Shown here: piece by piece, positions 1 through 7,100 of the stretch
Numbering within the stretch: the stretch's first letter is position 1
Layout of the letters: the number at the start of each line of letters is the position of its first letter
Source: Bacteroidales bacterium UBA2295
Lineage (GTDB): Bacteria; Bacteroidota; Bacteroidia; Bacteroidales; Tenuifilaceae
Direction: 5' to 3'
DNA: 7,883 bases
NCBI GenBank assembly: GCA_002345825.1
Contig: DDWD01000218.1
Coordinates: 1 to 7,883 of the forward strand
Program-made: the position numbers and the translations under genes
Notes under the pieces: model-generated
Databases searched by the model: none
Told to the model about the DNA's origin: nothing
Seen by the model: only the letters and a program-made list of their open reading frames with translations

Positions 1-544
1 TCCTAACCCTTATCAGGTTTGATGGTTCGATGTACATAATCCTTTCGGTAAATATTAATCCCTGATTGTTAAAAACCTGTGCCGACTCAATTCGGTTCGA
101 TTCGCCAATAATTAGGTCGGCCCATTGCTCAAGCTTGCCCTTTTTATAAACCTCAATTTTTATGGGTAGTTCTAATTCCATATCCCACTCTATCTTTACC
201 TCTTCTTCCCGCCATCCCCTAAGGTTAACAAACGATCGTTCCTTTCTGTTAATTAGGTATTTGCCATAGCTATACTCCCAAGCAATCTCACTGGTTACGC
301 CGCCGGCTGAGTTGTAGGTTATGCTAGATACGATTTTTCCCAGCTCATTGAACTGCTTTACAACCTTGGTAGGTGAGGAGTTAAGCCCCTCGATAAGCAC
401 TTCCGATGTTTCAACTATTGATTTGTAAGGATTTCCGTTGCTAATATCGGGTTGAGGTGTAAGCCAATAGCTTACCATGGGCTGGCCAATTGCCAGCGGG
501 GCAATAATTGAGAGTAATATTAGGAGAGTATACTTTCGATACAT
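1..544 (-). CDS. Secreted protein of unknown function, C-terminus cut off by window edge
   Basis: An open frame runs from an ATG at 544-542 to the left edge without a stop, giving at least 181 residues. The first 20 residues form a plausible signal peptide: a short basic start (MYRK), a hydrophobic core (residues 6-19) and likely cleavage near IG|QP at 20-21. There is no cysteine after it, so it is not a typical lipoprotein. This signal peptide is the reason for choosing this start. The mature part contains two segments that loosely resemble the YD/RHS type of repeat: residues 64-82 (QFNELGKIVSSITYNSAGG) and 157-170 (the VFNNQGLIF region). I do not recognise the family. Its function is unknown, and it probably acts in the periplasm or at the cell surface. 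It lies 67 bases downstream of the channel gene on the same strand but has its own promoter-like boxes at 574-603, so it is probably transcribed independently. Confidence 0.85.
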   Translation of the reverse strand, partial: MYRKYTLLILLSIIAPLAIGQPMVSYWLTPQPDISNGNPYKSIVETSEVLIEGLNSSPTKVVKQFNELGKIVSSITYNSAGGVTSEIAWEYSYGKYLINRKERSFVNLRGWREEEVKIEWDMELELPIKIEVYKKGKLEQWADLIIGESNRIESAQVFNNQGLIFTERIMYIEPSNLIRVR

Positions 545-573
545 ATGGATAGGGTAGGGTTGTGGTTTGGAAA

Positions 574-603
574 CAAAATTACACTTTGTTATTGTATTAT
601 CAA
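574..603 (-). promoter_or_regulatory. Bacteroidota-type promoter for the secreted protein gene
   Basis: Read on the minus strand, TAATTTTG (581-574) matches the -7 consensus TAnnTTTG exactly. It is preceded by TTG (603-601) at a spacing of 19 bases, which fits the -33 element known for the primary sigma factor of Bacteroidota. A start of transcription around 565-570 would leave a leader of only about 20-25 bases before the ATG at 544. The match and its position are seen directly; promoter activity is inferred. Confidence 0.65.
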
Positions 604-611
604 CAGGGTAA

Positions 612-1661
612 TTATTCCTTCTGCAGGTTTACCCTGGTTTTTGGTAGCTTGTCGGGGTGATTTTGTTGTAAGTATTCCACAATGCGCTCTCTAATAAACA
701 CCCTCAAATCCCATAATATGGGGGAGTCGTTAGCGCTCACGAGGAAGCGTATCTCGAGCGATTGGCTTGTTGCATTGGTTACCTGAACGTTGGCCACATT
801 TCCGTCCCACAGCTCGGTTTCTTCAAGAATCTTAAGAAATTCGGTTCTAAGCTCGTCCACAGGCATTGTGTAATCGGTGTAAATAAATACGCTGCCAATT
901 AAATCGGCCGACTTACGGGTCCAATTCTGGAATGGTTTTTCGATAAAGTATGTGCTGGGAACCACTAGCCGTCGGCGATCCCAAAGCCTCACAACCACAT
1001 AGGTAAGCATAATCTCCTCAATCCAGCCCCACTCGTTTTCCACAATCACCACATCGTCAATGCGGATGGGTTGGGTTATGGCCAGCTGAAAACCAGCCAG
1101 CATGCTGCCAATAACTTTTTGCGCTGCCAACCCTATAACAAGTCCGGCAACACCAGCCGATGCAAATAGGCTCACACCAATTCGTTTAATGGAATCGAAA
1201 GTGAGTAGAATGCTGGCAATGGCAATAAATATTATTACGAATACAATGATACGTTCGATGATTTTGAGCTGCGTATGCATTTTGCGAGCCAACAAGTTGT
1301 TCTTTTGGGTTAAATCGTAGCGGCTTAGGATAATTATGCGGGTAATATTTATTGCATTAATGGCTATTAATGTACCCGTTAAAATTAGAAGCACTAACAC
1401 GAAATGGCTTGCGGTACCAAATAGTTCAGCATCCTTAATTATTACAGGTAAGTTTAGCCTAAGCGATATTAGCAGTGTGAATAGCGATAGGGGGAGTACT
1501 GCTTTGGTCAGTATCCTTCTGCGTTTGCCTTTATCCTTTAGCAACGTAATGTTTGCTTTAATGAACCTCACCGCTATGTACAGTAGGGCTACCCCCGTTG
1601 CAATAATAACCAGCGAAATGGCTACGCGCTCAATATATTCTATTCCTAAAAAGTTTTCCAT
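612..1661 (-). CDS. MscS-family mechanosensitive ion channel
   Basis: This 349-residue inner-membrane protein is a small-conductance mechanosensitive channel of the MscS family, which opens under membrane tension and releases solutes during hypo-osmotic shock. Hydrophobic segments lie at about residues 11-32, 52-70, 85-107 and 134-155. The conserved pore helix follows at 162-195, rich in Gly and Ala (GVSLFASAGVAGLVIGLAAQ), with its amphipathic continuation. The beta domain (about 197-245) contains QPIRIDDVV and the RRRLVVPSTYF segment that matches the 'VPN' turn region of MscS. The alpha/beta C-terminal domain covers about 255-345. It is longer than E. coli MscS (286 residues) because it has extra N-terminal helices, giving about five membrane spans. 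The start is the ATG at 1661, just before a short acidic stretch and the first helix. No Shine-Dalgarno sequence is visible. Family assignment is firm; the subfamily and conductance cannot be told. Confidence 0.95.
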   Translation of the reverse strand: MENFLGIEYIERVAISLVIIATGVALLYIAVRFIKANITLLKDKGKRRRILTKAVLPLSLFTLLISLRLNLPVIIKDAELFGTASHFVLVLLILTGTLIAINAINITRIIILSRYDLTQKNNLLARKMHTQLKIIERIIVFVIIFIAIASILLTFDSIKRIGVSLFASAGVAGLVIGLAAQKVIGSMLAGFQLAITQPIRIDDVVIVENEWGWIEEIMLTYVVVRLWDRRRLVVPSTYFIEKPFQNWTRKSADLIGSVFIYTDYTMPVDELRTEFLKILEETELWDGNVANVQVTNATSQSLEIRFLVSANDSPILWDLRVFIRERIVEYLQQNHPDKLPKTRVNLQKE

Positions 1662-1689
1662 ATCATTCAGGAGTTGTATTTTATGCTAT

Positions 1690-1719
1690 CAAATTTATGA
1701 AGATATTTTCTATGCGCAA
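1690..1719 (-). promoter_or_regulatory. Bacteroidota-type promoter for the MscS-like gene
   Basis: On the minus strand TAAATTTG (1697-1690) is an exact TAnnTTTG -7 box. TTG (1719-1717) lies upstream with a 19-base spacer, the same spacing as at the next gene's promoter. The box ends 28 bases before the ATG at 1661. Together with the terminator at 1774-1810, this suggests that the channel gene is transcribed separately from the aminopeptidase gene. Sequence match seen; activity inferred. Confidence 0.65.
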
Positions 1720-1773
1720 GCATCTGGTCGGTTCCCCTTATTGCCTGTTGCTAGCAATGGCCTATTGATATTG

Positions 1774-1810
1774 AAAAAAATCCCGATGAGCATTGTGATC
1801 ATCGGGATTT
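1774..1810 (-). terminator. Intrinsic terminator after the aminopeptidase gene
   Basis: A perfect 12-base inverted repeat (AAATCCCGATGA at 1778-1789, TCATCGGGATTT at 1799-1810) encloses a 9-base loop. Read on the minus strand, the stem runs directly into a tract of seven T (1780-1774), as expected for Rho-independent termination. It begins 20 bases after the aminopeptidase stop codon at 1830. On the plus strand the stem is followed only by TTTCAAATT, so the minus direction is the functional one. Confidence 0.9.
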
Positions 1811-1829
1811 CAAATTACAGATGAAAGGA

Positions 1830-3224
1830 TTACCCTTTACCCACAATGCTCTCAATTTCCTCGATGGTAACGGGGATTCGTTTTGCCCCAAGGATTCTCG
1901 ATCCGGTTTCGGTGATTAAGATATCATCCTCCAGCCTAACACCTCCAAAGCCAATGTACTCCATAGCCTTGTCGTAGTTAATAAAGGAGCTGTTAATCTT
2001 CTCGCTTTTCCACTTCTCAATAAGGGCAGGAACAAAGTAAATTCCGGGCTCAACGGTTAGCGCAAAGCCGGTTTGCAGTCGGCGCCCAAGGCGAAGAAAC
2101 GCTGTTCCAAACTGATCGATTCGCGAGATTTCATCATCGTAGCCTACATTATTTTCGCCCAGATCCTCCATGTCATGCACATCGAGACCCATCATGTGGC
2201 CAAGGCCATGGGGGAAGAACATGGCGTGTGCGCCATTGGCTACCGCCTCATCCACATCGCCCTTCATGATACCCAAGTTTTTGAGGCCAGCAGTAATCAC
2301 CTTGGCAGTTTCCAGATGAATACTCTGGTTTGTAACGCCGGGCTTGCTTAGCTCAATTCCCTTGTTAAGCGCATCGAGCACTATGCTGTAGATATCTTTT
2401 TGAGTAGGAGTAAACTTACCATCAACAGGAATGGTTCGGGTGTTATCCGATGCGTAGTGCGAGGCAATCTCGGCGCCAGCATCGGTGAGCAGCATACGCC
2501 CCGATTTTAGTACCTGCGAATGATCATGGTTGTGCAGCGTTTCGCCATTCTGCGATAGGATGATGGGGAACGATGTCATATATCCTTTTCCAATGGCAAT
2601 GCCTTCGATGGCACCTACCAATTCCTGTTCTGGCACGCCTGCCTTGGCTAATCGCATGGCGGTGGTGTGCATAAGGTAACCCACGTCACAGGCTTTGTCA
2701 ATCTCAGCAATCTCAACGGGCTCTTTAATGGATCGAAGTGATACCACGGCTTTAACCAGCTCGGTGGATGCATACTGCCCCACTAGGGCAGGGCTAATGC
2801 CCATAAGCCTATCGATCATTAGGATGTTCTCGGTGCGGTACTGTGGCAGGAAGTGGATTTTGCGGCCATTCCTGATGGCGCGTTGTAGGGTCGATGCAAG
2901 CTCCTTCATGGGGTGGGTGCATGGTATACCAACGCTTTGTCCTAACTCGTTTACCGTTGGCTGTGGCCCCATCCATATTATATCGTCGAGGTCGAAATCG
3001 TTGCCATAAAGGCAGTCTTTCCCCTCCTCTATATCAATAACGCCAACAAAACCAGGTAGATCTAATCCAAAGAAGTACAGGAAGTTGCTATCCTGCCTAA
3101 AGCGGTAGGTGTTTTTGGGGTAGTTCATGGGCGATTCGTTGTTGCCAGGGACTAGGATAAGCCCAGAGCGGATCTTCTTCCTTAGGTTCAATCGGCGATT
3201 GATATAAACTTGCTTGTCAAACAT
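1830..3224 (-). CDS. pepP: Xaa-Pro aminopeptidase (aminopeptidase P, peptidase family M24B)
   Basis: This 464-residue cytoplasmic metallopeptidase should remove N-terminal residues from peptides whose second residue is proline. The N-terminal aminopeptidase-P domain (about 1-150) includes the RFRQDSNFLYFFGLDLPG segment (41-58). The pita-bread catalytic domain (about 170-450) shows all five expected metal ligands: D248 (LLTDAG), D260 (YASDNTRT), H343 (HGLGHMMGLDVH), E392 (VEPGIYF) and E432 (VRLEDD). Conserved histidines such as H350 are also present. Dinuclear Mn or similar metal use is known for the family and inferred here. The spacing between the two aspartates is 12 residues, one more than I recall for E. 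coli PepP (D260/D271). Length is close to E. coli PepP (441). There is no signal peptide. The start at 3224 places the N-terminal domain at the expected position. A prolidase-like dipeptidase is the main alternative, but the N-terminal domain and length favour aminopeptidase P. Confidence 0.93.
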   Translation of the reverse strand: MFDKQVYINRRLNLRKKIRSGLILVPGNNESPMNYPKNTYRFRQDSNFLYFFGLDLPGFVGVIDIEEGKDCLYGNDFDLDDIIWMGPQPTVNELGQSVGIPCTHPMKELASTLQRAIRNGRKIHFLPQYRTENILMIDRLMGISPALVGQYASTELVKAVVSLRSIKEPVEIAEIDKACDVGYLMHTTAMRLAKAGVPEQELVGAIEGIAIGKGYMTSFPIILSQNGETLHNHDHSQVLKSGRMLLTDAGAEIASHYASDNTRTIPVDGKFTPTQKDIYSIVLDALNKGIELSKPGVTNQSIHLETAKVITAGLKNLGIMKGDVDEAVANGAHAMFFPHGLGHMMGLDVHDMEDLGENNVGYDDEISRIDQFGTAFLRLGRRLQTGFALTVEPGIYFVPALIEKWKSEKINSSFINYDKAMEYIGFGGVRLEDDILITETGSRILGAKRIPVTIEEIESIVGKG

Positions 3225-3252
3225 ATCGGTATTTTTTAATGATTAGTACATA

Positions 3253-3260
3253 CAAAATTC
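3253..3260 (-). promoter_or_regulatory. Weak candidate -7 box for the aminopeptidase gene
   Basis: On the minus strand GAATTTTG (3260-3253) matches seven of the eight positions of TAnnTTTG, 28 bases before the ATG. No clean TTG is found at the usual spacing; the nearest T-rich triplet lies about 17 bases upstream. This is only a candidate. Confidence 0.3.
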
Positions 3261-3350
3261 TATTGGGTCTTAAAGGTAAAGCCTTTTTTTGGTTAACACA
3301 AAAACCTTCGTCATGTTGAGATGGAATGGCTGTTAAAAAGGGTTAATTTA

Positions 3351-3489
3351 GGCGGAAGACGGAAGATCGAAGACGGAAGTCAGCTTGCCTACCCTTGGTA
3401 GGAAGATCGAAGAAATGTAGAATGTAAAAAAATGATAAATGTAAAAAATGTAGAAGTTAGAAGACTGAAGCTAGAAGAGGGAAGAGCGA
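3351..3489. repeat. Purine-rich low-complexity repeat block
   Basis: The plus strand is strongly biased to A and G. It begins with degenerate GGAAGAC/GGAAGATC units. The 13-base word GGAAGATCGAAGA occurs at 3361-3373 and again at 3401-3413, a 40-base offset. The hexamer AATGTA then occurs four times between 3414 and 3452, followed by GAAG units (GAAGTTAGAAGACTGAAG and on) to about 3484. The units differ from one another, so this is a degenerate mosaic and not a clean tandem array. Similar simple motifs are, from general memory, frequent between genes of some Bacteroidota. Confidence 0.7.
3384..3405. repeat. Short hairpin between two direct repeats
   Basis: CCTACC (3388-3393) and GGTAGG (3397-3402) form a perfect six-base stem with a three-base loop. 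With a single bulged G the stem can extend by CTT (3384-3386) pairing with AAG (3403-3405). It sits between the two GGAAGATCGAAGA copies and overlaps the second. No T-tract follows on either strand, so it is not a terminator. It looks like part of a dispersed palindromic element. Confidence 0.55.
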
Positions 3490-3905
3490 TGAGGTGATAA
3501 GGCGAACACCAAACCTTGAGCTCTAAAAGATAAACCTATCTGCAGGCAGGCCCTTAAAGAATACACAATCAAAGTTTTGCGTCCTAGCGTTTAAATTAGA
3601 AAGGCGGTGAGACAGTGAGAGGGGATTGATGAGTCGGGAAATCATCTAACATCCAACCGCCAAAGCTAAAAGCCAATAACCAACTGCCAAGTTTCACTAT
3701 TCAAAATTTCCTTAGCACCAGTTTTTCTGTCCATTCCCATTGATTATGTAAATTGGAATTCCATCAAAAAATACCCGCCATTCGCCAAAAGACTAGTGTT
3801 TATAGCAAACAAATCCAATATATTAAACGTAACTTGCATTGATTATAGCATTGTTAAGAATCCATAGGATGGTAGGGTGAATTTCACATCTTCCATAACA
3901 AGGTA

Positions 3906-3967
3906 AATGCCCGATTATGAGAGTTTTTAATCTAACTTGCAGCACTAAATGACCGTTTTCGGGCATT
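3906..3967. repeat. Inverted repeat with 44-base loop
   Basis: AATGCCCGA (3906-3914) is perfectly complementary to TCGGGCATT (3959-3967). The nine-base arms enclose 44 bases that contain no obvious second stem. It lies about 135 bases upstream of the surface-protein start codon and outside its predicted short leader. It may be a protein-binding pair of half-sites or chance. No known RNA family is recognised. Confidence 0.4.
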
Positions 3968-4067
3968 AAGGCTAATTTTCCACATATGCTTTATTTATAA
4001 ACATAAGACAATTATCACAATATAACTATTGGCGTAAAAGTTGTAATACTTTAAGGTGTATTTTTTA

Positions 4068-4075
4068 TACTTTTG
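4068..4075 (+). promoter_or_regulatory. -7 box of the surface-protein promoter
   Basis: TACTTTTG matches TAnnTTTG exactly and ends 26 bases before the ATG at 4102. The only TTG upstream at a plausible place (4041-4043) is 24 bases away, slightly longer than the 19-base spacer seen at the two minus-strand promoters in this window. The -33 element is therefore weak, which could mean low basal expression or activator dependence. That last point is inference. Confidence 0.55.
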
Positions 4076-4101
4076 ACATCCCATTTGAAAAACATTACGA
4101 T

Positions 4102-7100
4102 ATGATACGATATATACCTCGCAAAGCTAAAGCCATTGTACTTACTATTTCACTTGCTCTTGCTAGCTTCACAACATGGGCGCAAAACGGGCCTGGAGGA
4201 GTAGGTACAAGTACCGATAACGTTCTTTGGCTCCGCTCCACCCAAGGAACATCAACCACAACCAACAACAATCCCGTTAGCGACTGGAGCGATATTAGCG
4301 GAAACGCTAACCATTCTGCACAGGTAACGGTTGGGCTTCAGCCACTATTTATCTCCTCTGGTATGAATGGTTTGCCAACACTTAGGTTCGATGGCACCAA
4401 TGATTTTCTTGTAGTCCCCGATGCCGATAACCTAGATAATACCACAGGGGTTTCTGTATTTGTGGTGGCACAACCCAATACACCCGACTCACAACCTAGA
4501 GGACTGGTTTCAAAAAGAGTAGATTCTGGTTCAGAGCGCGCATACTCACTTTTCACCTACAGCTCCTCAAACCTATATTTTGATGCAGGATCGGATCGTT
4601 TTAATGGTAGCGATGCGGTAACCGATCAGCCTCAGATATTTTCAGCAGTTTTCAATGGAGCAGTTGCTAATCCTCGTTCAACGATTTACTATAATGGGCA
4701 AGAAAGCGGCTCTGGTAATGGTCCAACAAGCATTGGGAATATGGCATCAAACCTGCATATCGGAATTCTTAACGAAGGGTATGCTCAGGGATTTCAAGGC
4801 GACATCTCGGAAGTTATTGTTTATAGAAAAGCGTTAAATACAGCAGAGAGAGTAGTTGTTGAGAATTACTTGTCATCGAGATATGATATCACCTTAGGTG
4901 ATAATTACTACACAAACACCACGTACAACCATGATGTGGTGGGAATAGGCACCACCGATGGAACAATAAAACAGAGCGAAACTACTTCGTCGGGTGGCGG
5001 GATACTTCTTAGAGAACTTGCAAATTCGCTCGACAATACCAACGAATTTGTTTTTTCTGGGCATGATGGCACTGCACCTGCCGAGGTTGCTACAGATTTG
5101 CCTACCCTTGCCGAAGGAAATATAACAGGCCGCTCCCAGAGGGTTTGGTATGTTCAGAAAACTACAACCGATGCCATTGATGCAAGCATAGGGTTCGAAC
5201 TAAGCGAAACGGGTCTTGGCGAAGGCGAAGAGAACCAGATTTTTTACCTATTATTTCGATCGGGTACAAGCGGTGCTTTTTCAACCGTATCCGACGCACA
5301 AGGGGTGCTAGTAAATGGCGAGGTTTGGTTCTCGGTAAACAATGCAGATTTGGTTGATGGCTACTATACCATTGCCCGAAGCGACAAAAAGGGGAAAACC
5401 TGGTACTCCTATAAATCTGGAAATTGGAATGACCACCTAACTTGGACACTGGATGCAGGTGGGGATTTAGTTAACGGAGAGTCATTAACCCCAACAACAT
5501 CGCCAACCGCATTTTCTGATAGGGTTGTAATAAAGCCCAATTACGTGGTTACCGTAACCGACAATGGTATCCAAAATGCTTTACTAGATGTTAGGTCGGG
5601 AGGAACAGTTGATTTTGGAACTACCACAGGTCACATTTTTGATGCAATAATTGGCGATGGAACCATAAAGTTGTCGGCAGACAATTTCCCCGATGGCGAT
5701 GCCAGCGGTTTTGCCGATGCCTCTTTGGGAGGTACGGTTGAATATTCTGGAGCGGCAAGCTACGAGCTTAGCACACCTCGAACTTTCCGTAATATGACTA
5801 TCAATACGGACGATCCTGCCCATGGGGTAACAATTCTTGCAAACTATACCCTTAATGGTAACCTTACTGTTCAGACAGGTGAGTTACAACTTGGCAATAG
5901 CACATCAACTAACAATCTCGATTTTTCGGTTTTACATCACGTATTGGTAGAAACCAACGGAAAAATCCTAACCGGCGATGCCACCGATACACGCCACCAG
6001 TTCAACCTCTACGGCGATTTTACAATCCAAGGCGAGGTTGAGTTTACCAATCGTGTAGCAGCAAATTATACGGCAGAAGCAACCGATGGGATAGTTGATG
6101 TTAACTTCCTTAGTGCTACCCGTAATCAGAATTTAATGCTCGAAGGGCCATCCAGATTTTATCGAATTGAAGTAGATAAAGGAACAACCAGCACCTACGA
6201 GTTATATATAGAGGCTACCGATCCTAGCTATTTCAACCTGTTGGGGTTTGCTAACCAAGGACATCCCGATATAGCACAGCTAGTGTCTAACACCAATGCA
6301 TTTGCGCTTCTAACAGGTACTGTTAGGGTTGGTGCCAACATTTTAATCCCTCGCTTAAATGGTAGTGGAAATTACAACATATCCGAAAATGCCACACTGT
6401 GGGTTGATGGCGGTGAGGTTACAAAGCCATCAGGAACTGCCGTGGTGGTTTATGGAAAAGTAAAGGTTTCCGATGGGGTTTTTAACGCACAAATAAATAG
6501 TGGAATAACCACAAGGCTAAATGGCGTTTTAGAGGTTAGCGGAGGTACTGCTAACCTTGGTCAATTCAGAACATCAGTTTATGGCACCCAGCATATTGGG
6601 GGGTTTATTCAAACAGGTGGTACCGTAAATGTTAATCAGGCTTGGGGATCCTCGGGCAGTTATTATCTATTTACCCTATCGTATGAGGGTAACGTGTTCA
6701 CATTAACAGGCGGTACCCTAAATATTAGGGGCACCAATGCCCGAGGCTCAATTTTTATAAACTCCGATCCCGTTAATCAAAATGTGAATGCCAATGCAAC
6801 TCTAAATCTTATTTCATATACCACTGATCTTTCACGAATAACCTCACGTGCTCCACTGCCCACGGTAAATTTTATGCGTGAAGGAAGCGGCAGCCGAACC
6901 TTTGTGTTAGAAGGAGGAATTACCGGAACTACTGCTGCCAATCAAGCCGTTTTACCTGCATTACCCTTGGTAACCAAAGGAACATTAACTATTGAAGATA
7001 ATATCACTTTTAATCCTAAAGGTCAAAACGTTACCATTGGTGGCGATTACAGCATTGGCTCCGGTGCAACCTATCAAGCGGCAAGCAATATCACCACATT

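Larger units (their letters stand above)
3225..4101. other. 877-base divergent intergenic region, no gene seen
   Basis: This gap lies between the divergent aminopeptidase and surface-protein genes. I see no convincing coding frame, tRNA or known riboswitch in it. From left to right it holds the leader of the aminopeptidase gene, a purine-rich low-complexity block (about 3351-3489) and a further patch of short degenerate repeats (about 3600-3690). An AT-rich stretch follows, then an inverted repeat with a long loop (3906-3967), then the promoter of the large gene near 4068. The 10-base word CATTGATTAT occurs twice (3738-3747 and 3837-3846). The mosaic of simple motifs suggests remnants of dispersed intergenic repeats rather than a decayed gene. 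Confidence 0.7.

Noticed and set aside
1336..1824. 162-residue open frame on the plus strand
   Set aside because: It is mostly antisense to the MscS-like gene and then crosses its promoter and the terminator hairpin. The composition is that of a shadow of a membrane protein, with no recognisable domain.
2073..3009. Plus-strand open frames of 92 and 104 residues
   Set aside because: They are antisense to the well-supported aminopeptidase gene, whose catalytic motifs fix the true frame.
612..3224. Channel and aminopeptidase as one operon
   Set aside because: A strong terminator and a good promoter lie between them, so co-transcription is unlikely.
3272..3290. AAAGG/CCTTT hairpin followed by T residues on the plus strand
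   Set aside because: The stem is only five bases of mainly A-T pairs, and no plus-strand gene ends upstream of it, so a terminator makes no sense here.
3351..3489. Possible CRISPR array
   Set aside because: The repeats are short, degenerate and unevenly spaced, with no constant repeat-spacer pattern and no cas genes in the window.
3225..4101. Possible riboswitch or structured RNA in front of the surface-protein gene
   Set aside because: The best -7 box lies only 26 bases before the start codon, which leaves no room for a structured leader, and no known riboswitch core is recognised.
5162..5823. Minus-strand open frames of 95 and 79 residues
   Set aside because: They lie inside the continuous plus-strand frame of the surface protein and have no domain, promoter or neighbour supporting them.
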